A stretch of 64,000 nt of DNA from Paucisalibacillus algeriensis (GTDB lineage: Bacteria > Bacillota > Bacilli > Bacillales > Amphibacillaceae). The notes under the pieces are model-generated. The model was not told the DNA's origin, made no database searches, and saw only the letters and a program-made list of their open reading frames with translations. The position numbers were made by a program, and so were the translations under genes. Positions 55,472-63,919 of this stretch are shown here, piece by piece. How positions within the stretch are numbered: the stretch's first letter is position 1; each line of letters opens with the position of its first letter. The stretch lies in contig NZ_CBYO010000022.1 of the NCBI RefSeq assembly GCF_000577245.1, forward strand, positions 186,001 to 250,000, read 5' to 3'.

Positions 55472-56509
55472 TTAACAAGGTATTCGAATATCAATATAGG
55501 TGCCTTCATCCATATTCGACCTAATGGTAAAGGTACCACCTAATTCCTCGCTACGTTCCTTCATTGTTTTCAAGCCGTACGAAGTCTTTTTCTCATTATC
55601 ATTGGATAGTTCAAACCCTTTTCCATTATCTGCAATATGCATAAAGAGTTCATTACCACGTTTAATAATTTCTATTTTCACTTCAGATGCATTCGCATGA
55701 CGAAGTATATTGGATAAGGATTCTTGAATTATTCGAAACACATGCTCTTCTGTCGCTTCGGATAATGTTAGCTTCTCATCTATCTCTAGTTGGAAGTTAA
55801 TTTGTGATTTTTGTTTTAACTCCTCTACAAGTTTCATAATACCCTTTGGTAGAGGATCTCCAGATAAATGGACGGGTCTTAAATGTAGTAGTAGTGCACG
55901 CATTTCCGATTGTGCATGATGTGCTGCACTTGCCACTTCTACCATCTGTTCTTTTGCTAAAACTGGATTATGTTCGATTTGCCTAACTGCCGCTTCAGAC
56001 ATCATAGACAGTGCAAAAAGCTGTTGACTAACTGCGTCGTGTAGGTCCCTGGCAATACGTTGTCTTTCTTCAATAACAGCTGACTTATGTGCTGACTTTG
56101 CTAATTCCGCTTTCTCATCCGCTAAGCGTTGTAGGGACTTCACTTGATTTTGAAGTTTTTCACCAAGCTCATTTAATTCATTTCCAATTCGTGAAAGCTC
56201 GTCCCCTTCGTTAAAGTATATTCTAGATTGATAGTTTCCATTAGCAAATTGTGTGATAAGTACGGATAAATAATCCATGCGTTGTTTTATATCTCCACTT
56301 GAACGGAAACCCACATATACCGAAATAAAGAATGCAATAACTGCGTATAAACCAATAAATAAAAAGATGCTATTGGAAGTAAGCCATGTTGGACTTACTA
56401 ACACATAAATAGATAGTAATATTGCTAAAATGGTAATTAAGGTTAGAAAAAGTCCGTTAAAGTGTGAGATTATATAACTATACCGAATACTGGAAAATCG
56501 TTTTTTCAT
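55472..56509 (-). CDS. liaS: LiaS/VraS-type sensor histidine kinase
   Basis: Two membrane segments (about 15-60) separated by a very short extracellular loop, a HAMP-like coil, HisKA_3 domain with RIARDLHDAVSQQLFALSM (phosphorylated His), and ATPase with HIADNGKGFELS and YGLKTMKERSEELGG. 345 aa from ATG 56509 after GGGGAGGGAG; the frame's ten earlier codons contain that SD. Intramembrane-sensing kinase, kept inactive by LiaF in the family. Confidence 0.94.
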   Translation of the reverse strand: MKKRFSSIRYSYIISHFNGLFLTLITILAILLSIYVLVSPTWLTSNSIFLFIGLYAVIAFFISVYVGFRSSGDIKQRMDYLSVLITQFANGNYQSRIYFNEGDELSRIGNELNELGEKLQNQVKSLQRLADEKAELAKSAHKSAVIEERQRIARDLHDAVSQQLFALSMMSEAAVRQIEHNPVLAKEQMVEVASAAHHAQSEMRALLLHLRPVHLSGDPLPKGIMKLVEELKQKSQINFQLEIDEKLTLSEATEEHVFRIIQESLSNILRHANASEVKIEIIKRGNELFMHIADNGKGFELSNDNEKKTSYGLKTMKERSEELGGTFTIRSNMDEGTYIDIRIPC

Positions 56510-56525
56510 CGTACTCCCTCCCCTA

Positions 56526-57278
56526 CTAAACATAGTCAACTCGGATGGAACCAGCCTTTAATTTCAAATTAAAATTAATCTTTCTTGTTGCATTATCATA
56601 ATTTGGTGTCACATAATTTAGGGAACGATTAATACCGTCTACAGACTGCCCTACAACATCGATATCTCCAGCTTTGACTGAAGCATGGACCTGAAATTCA
56701 AGATTCTCTGGAACGAGAATATGAACATCGCCTGCGAGTGAGCTGATCGTAATTGGAATCTCTTTTTCTGGTATATAAGCTTTAGAGAAATCATAGTAAA
56801 AATCTCCAGCAAGCGTTTTGACCGTTGTTGGTTCAACCTTCCAATTTGGCTTGTTAAATTCATGATTTCCGACGGTAAAAAAAGAACTATTATCTTCTTT
56901 TTCTACCGTGGATCCACCTTTATGAATGATTACTTTAGGCTTCGTAGATTTTCCAATAAAAAGAAATCCAAAGTAAACAATTAATAATGGCCAAAGTTTG
57001 AAAACGTCTCTAAAGGCAAACTCAATTACATCGAACCGGTCAAATAATAGTAGTGATCCATAGATGAAGAAGAAGGATCCCCAGACCCAACTTCCGCCTC
57101 GATGTCTCATACGATCAATCATCCATTTTAAGCCAAACAGTACAAAAATGGATGGATAAATATAACCCCAAGCGTTTTCACTATTAAATTCGAGTACACC
57201 AATATTCTCTAACACTAGTACGACACCGAAAATAATTAATACAGCTGCAATTAGAAAACGGAAAAATCCACTTTTCAT
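56526..57278 (-). CDS. liaF: LiaF, inhibitor of LiaS
   Basis: Four N-terminal membrane helices (about 5-105) and a C-terminal beta-helix-like DUF2154 domain: KTLAGDFYYDFSKAYIP, ISSLAGDVHILVPENLEFQV and KAGDIDVVGQSVDG. 250 aa. It represses LiaS without cell-wall damage in B. subtilis. Its SD overlaps the end of the MFS gene (13-nt gap). Confidence 0.93.
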   Translation of the reverse strand: MKSGFFRFLIAAVLIIFGVVLVLENIGVLEFNSENAWGYIYPSIFVLFGLKWMIDRMRHRGGSWVWGSFFFIYGSLLLFDRFDVIEFAFRDVFKLWPLLIVYFGFLFIGKSTKPKVIIHKGGSTVEKEDNSSFFTVGNHEFNKPNWKVEPTTVKTLAGDFYYDFSKAYIPEKEIPITISSLAGDVHILVPENLEFQVHASVKAGDIDVVGQSVDGINRSLNYVTPNYDNATRKINFNLKLKAGSIRVDYV

Positions 57279-57291
57279 TTGTCTCTCTCCC

Positions 57292-58524
57292 TTATGATAA
57301 TTTGAACTCTAGTATTTTTTTATTTCTTAAGTTGTAGATTGCAATAAGGGTTACGATAGATCCACATACAACAATAATCCATTGGATACTAACACCAACC
57401 GCAATAAGAGATGAAGTTGCAACATAGGAAATTGGTGTAAGTCCGGTTGATACTGTCATAAACATGCTCATCATCCTGCCAAGCATACGCTTATCCGTTG
57501 TTTGTTGTAGCATGGTAATTAATGGAATGTTAACAATTTGTGTTAACACAGCCATTAGAGCAACTAATCCAGCCATCATCCAAATGTTTGCCGATAAACC
57601 CATCGTTCCAAATGCTACCCCTAAGCCTATAAGTCCACTAATAACAGCTTTACCAGGCTTCTTTAATTTCAAGCTTGCCAGTAAGATAGCCCCAATCAGA
57701 GCCCCTACTCCCATTGATGTTTGAATGGTTGCAAGACTCACCGCACTCCCGTCAAAAACATCCTTAACGATAACCGGCATGCCTATCGCAATTGGACCCG
57801 AAAAGAACAAGTTTAAGAACAATGCCATGATTACTACTGTAATGATAAGTTCATTTTTACGAGCATACAGAAATCCTTCTTTTAAATCAGCTAATGGTGA
57901 ATGATTTTCTGAGGCTTCTTGTTTTTCTTCCTTCATTCGAATAAATAACACGGCCAAAGAAGCTAATAGTAATAGGACACATGCCACAGAGAATACACCG
58001 GTGAAACCTAAGAGGGCAATCAATGTTCCACCAAGTGCCGGCCCAAGAATAGGACTAATTTGGGCAGTCATTTGAATAAAAGAATTCCCCCGTTGTAATT
58101 GATCCTTTTCTAGTAATGTTGGGATTAATGATTGCATGGCTGGATAACTAAACGCATCCGAAATACCAAACAGTCCTGATAAAACTAGCAAATGCCATAC
58201 GGCAACTGTATCCGTGAAAATTAGTAGAATCAATATACCAATTAACATTGCTCGAGTAAAATCGGACCAAAATAGAACTGTCCGTTTATTTACTCGATCT
58301 GCAATTAATCCCCCTACAATTAATAGAATAAGTCTCGGTATTGCTGCTACAAAAAACAACATCCCAAAATAAAATCGATTATCCGTAATTGTAAGCATCA
58401 ACCACTCTGCCCCGATAATATAGACAAAATAGCCAGGTGATGAAAATAACGCACTAATTAATAAAAGAACAAAATTACGATTATGAAAAATTGGTACCTT
58501 AGCTTGCTCCGCTACAGCATCCAT
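57292..58524 (-). CDS. MFS transporter, DHA3-like
   Basis: Twelve-helix major facilitator of 410 aa. N-terminal IFHNRNFVLLLISALFSSPG is like macrolide/enterobactin exporters, with the motif-A-like GGLIADRVNKRTVLFWSD after helix 2. It is the first gene of the unit with liaFSR, only 13 nt from liaF, so it may be induced by or tuned to envelope stress. Substrate unknown; drug efflux is an inference. Confidence 0.9.
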   Translation of the reverse strand: MDAVAEQAKVPIFHNRNFVLLLISALFSSPGYFVYIIGAEWLMLTITDNRFYFGMLFFVAAIPRLILLIVGGLIADRVNKRTVLFWSDFTRAMLIGILILLIFTDTVAVWHLLVLSGLFGISDAFSYPAMQSLIPTLLEKDQLQRGNSFIQMTAQISPILGPALGGTLIALLGFTGVFSVACVLLLLASLAVLFIRMKEEKQEASENHSPLADLKEGFLYARKNELIITVVIMALFLNLFFSGPIAIGMPVIVKDVFDGSAVSLATIQTSMGVGALIGAILLASLKLKKPGKAVISGLIGLGVAFGTMGLSANIWMMAGLVALMAVLTQIVNIPLITMLQQTTDKRMLGRMMSMFMTVSTGLTPISYVATSSLIAVGVSIQWIIVVCGSIVTLIAIYNLRNKKILEFKLS

Positions 58525-58615
58525 ATAAAATGCTCCCTTCTTCTCTTCTGTTACTTATATCTTAGTCATTTTTGAAGCAAGGGAAAACCATCTCTAGAAT
58601 GCTTTTATCTCCGAC

Positions 58616-59254
58616 TTAAGACCGAGTCCTCAACTTTTTAATCCATTCATACAGGTATATAAGTGAGAGCAAACATACAAATCCAAACACAAACCCTGCA
58701 AAAATATCAGTTAAATAATGAACATTAATAACATATCTACTTATACCAATTAGAAACACAAGCAATGCAAAGGATATTTGAATACATAACACGATTGTTG
58801 TGGATTTTATCTTTTTAGCTAGAAAATAGGCGATCAACCCATAACAAACGATTGGAACCATCGCGTGTCCTGAAGGGAAACTCTCCCCTACTGCATTTGC
58901 TTCTTCTAATATAGAAGGACGATCTCTATTCACTAAAAGCTTAATTAATTTATTGGCTTGATGTGTTGCAAAAATACCAAAACCAAATATTATTCCAGGT
59001 AACCAGTCCCTAAATAATATGATTAGTATGATGGTCACTACTGCAGTAAAAGGGTACATAAAAGATTCTGACCCTAAGTTAGTTACCATTCGAAAGAAAG
59101 TATAGATATATGTATCAGGGAATGTATCGACTAGATCCCTTGTCAACTTGTCCACATAAGGTATTTCCCCGCGAATTATTTTAAAAGTCCAGGTACCAAT
59201 TACACCTAACATAACCATTAAAAACGAAGTAAAAACAATTTGACGCCTTTTCAA
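58616..59254 (-). CDS. PAP2-family membrane phosphatase
   Basis: Six-helix lipid phosphatase, for instance undecaprenyl-pyrophosphate or phosphatidylglycerophosphate phosphatase. All three PAP2 motifs are there: KLLVNRDRP, PSGH in SFPSGHAMVPI, and SRYVINVHYLTD. TTG start at 59254 nine bases after AGGAGG; the frame's ATG at 59284 is upstream of this SD. 212 aa. Adjacent to the MFS-lia unit on the same strand. Confidence 0.88.
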   Translation of the reverse strand: MKRRQIVFTSFLMVMLGVIGTWTFKIIRGEIPYVDKLTRDLVDTFPDTYIYTFFRMVTNLGSESFMYPFTAVVTIILIILFRDWLPGIIFGFGIFATHQANKLIKLLVNRDRPSILEEANAVGESFPSGHAMVPIVCYGLIAYFLAKKIKSTTIVLCIQISFALLVFLIGISRYVINVHYLTDIFAGFVFGFVCLLSLIYLYEWIKKLRTRS

Positions 59255-59381
59255 ATGTTGAAACCTCCTGAGATTCATTTTCATATTGATTCAATCATAG
59301 CTTATCTAATAGTAATTTAAAATTATTTTTCTACAAAAAGATGCTATAATAGTAAAAAAATTTAGGAATGGGGGAATAATC

Positions 59382-60551
59382 ATGTTACAAAAAATTCATC
59401 AGGCCATTGAGGCGTTATATCCGGAAACAGTGGAGATACGTCGTTATTTACATCAACATCCTGAAGTATCTTTTAAAGAATATAAAACAGCTCAATACAT
59501 CGCTAACTTCTACGAGGAATTGGGTATTCCATTTGAAAAAGGTGTTGGCGGAAACGGAGTAGTTGCAACACTGAAAGGGTCTAAGCCTGGAAAGACCATT
59601 GCTATACGTGCTGACTTTGATGCTCTCCCTATACAAGACGCTAAGAATGTTCCATATAAATCCAAGGTGGACGGTGTTATGCATGCCTGCGGACATGATG
59701 GGCATACAGCAACACTTCTAACCTTAGCTAAAGTAATGAAATCCTATCGGGAAGAACTATCCGGAACAATTGTCTTTCTTCATCAACATGCTGAGGAATA
59801 TGCTCCTGGTGGGGCTAAACCGATGATTGATTCTGGTGTATTACAAAACGTTGATGCCGTTTTTGGAACACACCTATGGGCAACTATCCCTATTGGCACT
59901 GTTCAAACTTCTAAAAGTGTTATGATGGCAGGGGCAGACAGGTTCGAAATTGTGATCCAAGGCCAAGGTGGACACGGTGCCTATCCGCATGAAACAAAGG
60001 ATTCTATTGTAATCGGCTCTCAAATCGTAACCCAGCTCCAACAAATTGTTAGCAGAAGACTGGATCCACTAGAAACTGCAGTTATTACAGTCGGTATGTT
60101 TGAAGCAGGTAATGCGTTTAATATAATTGCTGATACAGCTAGGTTAGTTGGTACTGTTCGTTATCTGGATATTGAAATACAAGAACAAGTAATCGAGGAA
60201 ATGGAAAAGATCATTAAAGGTGTTTGTATTGCAAATGAATGTACTTACATGTTTAATTATAAAAAAGGCTATCCACCTGTAGTGAACCACCCCACCGAAG
60301 CAGAACTTATCATGGAAGTAAGCAAGAAACTACCTGAAGTCAAAACAGTCGAGGAAATCATTCCAGTAATGGGCGGTGAGGATTTTGCTTATTATCTACA
60401 AGAAAGACCTGGGGCATTTTTCTTCACGGGAGCTGAAAAAGCAGGAAATCACTTCCCACATCACCACCCCCATTTTGACTTTGATGAAAGAGCAATGCCT
60501 ATAGCAGCAAAAACATTAATCAGTGCGTACTTTGCTTATCAGGAAAACTAA
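59382..60551 (+). CDS. yhaA: M20D amidohydrolase (YhaA-like)
   Basis: Binuclear zinc hydrolase removing acyl groups from amino-acid derivatives. N-terminus EIRRYLHQHPEVSFKEYKTA, metal motif MHACGHDGHTATLL, catalytic Glu in LHQHAEEYAPGGAKPM, and C-terminal GGEDFAYYLQERPGAFF. 389 aa. GGGGAATAAT precedes the ATG. It lies next to ecs in B. subtilis too (ecsC in between there; absent here). Confidence 0.92.
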   Translation: MLQKIHQAIEALYPETVEIRRYLHQHPEVSFKEYKTAQYIANFYEELGIPFEKGVGGNGVVATLKGSKPGKTIAIRADFDALPIQDAKNVPYKSKVDGVMHACGHDGHTATLLTLAKVMKSYREELSGTIVFLHQHAEEYAPGGAKPMIDSGVLQNVDAVFGTHLWATIPIGTVQTSKSVMMAGADRFEIVIQGQGGHGAYPHETKDSIVIGSQIVTQLQQIVSRRLDPLETAVITVGMFEAGNAFNIIADTARLVGTVRYLDIEIQEQVIEEMEKIIKGVCIANECTYMFNYKKGYPPVVNHPTEAELIMEVSKKLPEVKTVEEIIPVMGGEDFAYYLQERPGAFFFTGAEKAGNHFPHHHPHFDFDERAMPIAAKTLISAYFAYQEN

Positions 60552-60561
60552 CCTATACTCC

Positions 60562-60589
60562 AAAGACTATCGGTATTCGGTAGTCTTTT
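60562..60589 (+). terminator. intrinsic terminator of yhaA
   Basis: AAAGACTA / TAGTCTTT 8-bp stem with a loop partly able to pair, then TTTA. Confidence 0.7.
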
Positions 60590-60811
60590 AATGGTCTGTT
60601 TCCCAATAAACTGAGTCTTTTGGTCAGAATAAGTAACTTCTAGAAGAAATAAAATTACTGAAGGGAAAAATAATTTAGGATTGATATTTTTGCTTAGTAC
60701 CAATCAAATAAGATATATATATGAAATGAGTAATTTGTATTTAGTTTTTATTAAATAATGTATTAGCAAAGAATAAGGAGCCATGGGATACTTGTCCATG
60801 ACTCCCTATTT

Positions 60812-62026
60812 CTAAGCCAGTTTCTGTTTTACATATCCATTGGTAAAAAGATATGTAAATAGTATTCCACCCAGCAATGTAATTATAAATCCCAAATATG
60901 CCTCAGTTACTATAAACACAACTGCATATAAAATGGTTTGAATGATCGCTAATTGTATTAGCCACTTTAATAGAGCTTTTTTTCTATATTCATTTTTAAC
61001 AGGATACAAATCTAACCACATAATTGTTCTATGATGTTGATACAAGGTCATCAGTTGGAATAAACTCATATACAAGAAAAGAATAGCAAAGATTATTTTT
61101 ACCCATACATTGGGAATAAAGTAAATAAATAATCCGCCCAACACAATCAAGCGAATATACATAGATAAGTAATCGCCACCGCGTAAAAACGTAATTCGGT
61201 ATAAATAATCATACGTATTTTTTCTATCGAACGGAATCCGTTTATCAACAAAGTTTACTAACCAGTGACGCGGTTTAATACGATTTTTCAAATGTGGCAC
61301 ATCCGTAAACAAATTCGCAAAACGATAAAAAGACTGCATACGGTTTTGGTCCTTTTCAAGGAGTAATTCCCAGGCAAGTCCAGTTTGTTTACGTGATAAG
61401 CTTAAGTCATATAAAAAAACAACAACAAACAAAATGGTTGTAATTCCAGCTAATAGCATTTCTCCACTTATAAGAAAGTAGAACACGGCTATGTTTAGTA
61501 GCAATCTTGCAATTTGATCAATAGTACGAATGTTTTTTTCCCTTATCCTTAACATCCACCAATTCGCAATTAAATTCCACAGTTTAAATATGAGCACTAC
61601 AGCTATGGTTAATAAATATATAGTACCTGGACGTTCTGGATAGGAAGCAAAATAAAGTGGTCCGAACGCTGCCACAACAATCGCTACCAAATAAAGTTGA
61701 ATAACAAAACTATAAATAAGTGCATTCCGAAAATAAGCACTCATTTTATGTTCTGCAGGAATAAGGAATACTAAATCCGGTTCTTTTAATAAAGTACGGA
61801 CAGGACTATAGCTCACAACTATCCCTAAAAATATCCCCATAATCCATGCAGTCGGAAAATTTTCTGGTAGCCTGGTTAGCCATTGCTGATAGTAATAAGC
61901 AAGCGCTGCAATAAAAAATAGCATGGCAAATGCGATATGACCATTGAATATATACTTTAAGTACCTACTCATATCTTTTAAATGCGTATTAAAACGCTTC
62001 ATAAAAAGGTCATGTGAATTAAACAT
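60812..62026 (-). CDS. ecsB: ABC transporter permease EcsB
   Basis: Eight or more membrane segments in 404 aa, with basic loops (MKRFNTHLKDMSRYLKYIF, KPRHWLVNFVDKRIPFDRKN) typical of EcsB. EcsAB affects protein secretion, regulated intramembrane proteolysis by RasP and competence in B. subtilis. It overlaps ecsA by eight bases, so translation is coupled. Confidence 0.92.
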   Translation of the reverse strand: MFNSHDLFMKRFNTHLKDMSRYLKYIFNGHIAFAMLFFIAALAYYYQQWLTRLPENFPTAWIMGIFLGIVVSYSPVRTLLKEPDLVFLIPAEHKMSAYFRNALIYSFVIQLYLVAIVVAAFGPLYFASYPERPGTIYLLTIAVVLIFKLWNLIANWWMLRIREKNIRTIDQIARLLLNIAVFYFLISGEMLLAGITTILFVVVFLYDLSLSRKQTGLAWELLLEKDQNRMQSFYRFANLFTDVPHLKNRIKPRHWLVNFVDKRIPFDRKNTYDYLYRITFLRGGDYLSMYIRLIVLGGLFIYFIPNVWVKIIFAILFLYMSLFQLMTLYQHHRTIMWLDLYPVKNEYRKKALLKWLIQLAIIQTILYAVVFIVTEAYLGFIITLLGGILFTYLFTNGYVKQKLA

Positions 62027-62762
62027 GGCTATCTTCCTTTGTCAACTGAACATATAAATCATCCAGTGTCGCACGCGGCATATCAAATTGCTCCCTCAAA
62101 TCCTCTAATGTCCCAAGTGCTCTAACTTCTCCATCATGTAGAATAACAAATCGATCACAGTAGCGTTCAGCTGTTGCCAAAATATGAGTTGACATTAGGA
62201 TACCAGAACCTTTTTGTTTCATGTCATCCATTAATTGTAAGTAAGACTGTATTCCAAGTGGATCCAATCCTACAAATGGCTCGTCCACAATATAAAGTGG
62301 TGGTTCAATTAAGAATGCACACATAATCATGACCTTTTGACGCATTCCTTTTGAAAAATGTACTGGAAACCATTTTAATTTTTTTTCTAACCGAAATTCT
62401 TTTAATAGTACTTCAAGTCTTTTCTCAAAAACATCCTCCGGTATATTATAGGCCATTGCAGTTAATCGAAGGTGTTCATATAAAGTTAATTCATCATATA
62501 GAATTGGCATTTCAGGTATGTATGCCAGTTGGCTTCGATATTCTGATGGGTTGTCTCTAAATGTTTTTCCATTTACCGATATGGAGCCTTTTTTCGGTTG
62601 CATCAATCCAATCACATGTTTAATGGTTGTACTTTTACCAGCACCATTCAGTCCAATTAGTCCAACAATCTCTTTAGCGTTTACATCAAATGAAACACCA
62701 TGGAGAACATTTTTATGGGTATAGCCCCCAACCAGATTTTCAATATGCAATAACGGTTCCAC
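62019..62762 (-). CDS. ecsA: ABC transporter ATP-binding protein EcsA
   Basis: ATPase of EcsAB. Walker A GLNGAGKSTTIKHVIG, signature HFSKGMRQKVMI (degenerate LSGGQ as in EcsA), Walker B PPLYIVDEPFVGLDPLG, and the H-loop STHILATAE. The start is GTG 62762 after GGGGG; this gives 247 aa, equal to B. subtilis EcsA, while the 24 nt upstream include the SD. Confidence 0.95.
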   Translation of the reverse strand: MEPLLHIENLVGGYTHKNVLHGVSFDVNAKEIVGLIGLNGAGKSTTIKHVIGLMQPKKGSISVNGKTFRDNPSEYRSQLAYIPEMPILYDELTLYEHLRLTAMAYNIPEDVFEKRLEVLLKEFRLEKKLKWFPVHFSKGMRQKVMIMCAFLIEPPLYIVDEPFVGLDPLGIQSYLQLMDDMKQKGSGILMSTHILATAERYCDRFVILHDGEVRALGTLEDLREQFDMPRATLDDLYVQLTKEDSHV

Positions 62763-63054
62763 AAGCTTTCCCCCTAGTCTTTTCACTTGGTTAAAATTTT
62801 ATCATTTAACGGTATAAAATCCAAAGGAAACTCTCATACCTTTTTCGACAAAGTAACATTGAACCTTAAGAATCATGGGTATATGTGTACTGGCAGTAGT
62901 GTTTCAAATTGTTAAAAACTAACTTTTAGCTTACAATATATTTTTAAATTATTTTTTCAAAGTTGTGTATAGAATTTATGAAATCGCTCAAAATACTAGT
63001 GTAGGGTCGGGGTAATAACAACGTACCAATTTGTTAAACACAAATGAGGTGTTA

Positions 63055-63114
63055 GTGTTGGAAAATGATGATGCTTCACTAAAAAATGTGTTAAAAAAAC
63101 AAATGGGGTGTTGA
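63055..63114 (+). CDS. possible 19-residue peptide inside the RNA candidate
   Basis: GTG (63055) or TTG (63058) follows ATGAGGTG. The frame reads MLENDDASLKNVLKKQMGC and stop. It would be amphipathic and helical with a C-terminal Cys. The SD-like ATGAGGTG and start sit in one of the two ACAAATG-GGTGTT repeats, so the match may be structural rather than translational. Low confidence. Confidence 0.25.
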   Translation: MLENDDASLKNVLKKQMGC

Positions 63115-63268
63115 CGAAAGATAATCTAATGAAATAAAACCCTTTTGTTAGAAGACATCTCAACGCCAAGGGATACTAACAAAAAGGTTTTGTAAACCAG
63201 TTAAATTGCAAACCGCAAGATAACGGTAATTACAAGTCCCCACATTAGTTTATTGACCCCGTCTCTAT

Positions 63269-63304
63269 AACAGGCTCGTCCACTTGGACGATGCCTGTTT
63301 TTTA
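63269..63304 (+). terminator. intrinsic terminator of the RNA candidate
   Basis: AACAGGC / GCCTGTT closes an inner CGTCC / GGACG stem with a 4-nt loop, followed by T6. The T-run is on the plus strand only. Confidence 0.88.
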
Positions 63305-63429
63305 GTTTGGTGATGGCGAGGTAAATGTGTTAGGTTTCAGTAACTACGATACTCCTTAACTCAACATAAAACTTTACATCTCACGGTCCAACTATATACA
63401 ATAGAGGAAAAAGTTAGGAGCTGTTGGCA

Positions 63430-63858
63430 ATGGCACATGAAGATTGTATCTTTTGTAAAATAATTACCGGAGAAATTCCGTCCGCTAAAGTGTATGAAGA
63501 TGATTATGTATATGCCTTTCTTGATATTAGTCAAGTGACTAAAGGTCATACATTGGTTATTCCAAAAACACATGTTAAAAACATTTATGAAACACCTAGT
63601 GAAGTTGCTGGTGAATTATTCGCGCGTGTACCTAGCATTGCAAATGCTATTAAAGCAGCATATAAACCTATTGGGATGAATCTTCTTAATAATAATGAGG
63701 CACCTGCAGACCAATCAGTCTTCCATATCCATATTCACCTCATACCACGATATGGAGAAGGCGATGGATTTTCGTCTAATTGGACAGTACATACAGAGGA
63801 TTATACACCAGGAGATTTACAAACAATTGCTGCAGAAATTAATAGTGAAATAAAGTAG
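63430..63858 (+). CDS. hit: HIT family nucleotide hydrolase
   Basis: Histidine-triad protein acting on nucleoside phosphoramidates or dinucleotides. Zinc-type CIFCKIITGEIPSAKVYEDD at the start and HIHIHLIPRY as the triad, with NNNEAPADQSVFH before it. 142 aa. The ATG at 63430 lies nine bases after AGGAG; TTG two codons earlier is too close. It neighbours ecsA as in B. subtilis, divergently. Confidence 0.96.
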   Translation: MAHEDCIFCKIITGEIPSAKVYEDDYVYAFLDISQVTKGHTLVIPKTHVKNIYETPSEVAGELFARVPSIANAIKAAYKPIGMNLLNNNEAPADQSVFHIHIHLIPRYGEGDGFSSNWTVHTEDYTPGDLQTIAAEINSEIK

Positions 63859-63910
63859 TCCAAAAAAACAAATAATTTCCAAATAAATTCTTTTTATTTC
63901 ATATAATGTT

Positions 63911-63919
63911 TGTTATACT
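63911..63919 (+). promoter_or_regulatory. extended -10 promoter and leader at the window end
   Basis: TGTTATACT is a TGn-extended -10 with a weak TTTTTA 17 nt upstream. The transcript would start near 63926 and read into hairpins CAACTG/CAGTTG (63935-63958) and AGCTT/AAGCT before the window ends; its gene lies outside. Confidence 0.45.

Larger units (their letters stand above)
63002..63304 (+). ncRNA. unidentified structured RNA candidate between ecsA and hit
   Basis: Plus-strand segment ending in a strong intrinsic terminator but with no upstream plus-strand gene within 2.4 kb. Its ends pair: 63002-63018 with 63250-63267 (TAGGG-CGGGGTAATAA to TTATT-ACCCCG-CTCTA, about 15 bp with one mismatch and one bulged G). 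Inside, 63138-63153 pairs with 63176-63191 (AAAACC-TTTTGTTAG to CTAACAAAA-GGTTTT). GGTGTTGA (63107-63114) can pair with TCAACGCC (63160-63167) in that hairpin's loop, a pseudoknot. ACAAATG(A/G)GGTGTT occurs twice, 59 nt apart. It is none of the RNA classes I know; promoter not found. Confidence 0.5.

Noticed and set aside
63361-63573. 70-codon minus-strand frame opposite hit
   Set aside because: Antisense shadow covering the hit promoter and 5' end.
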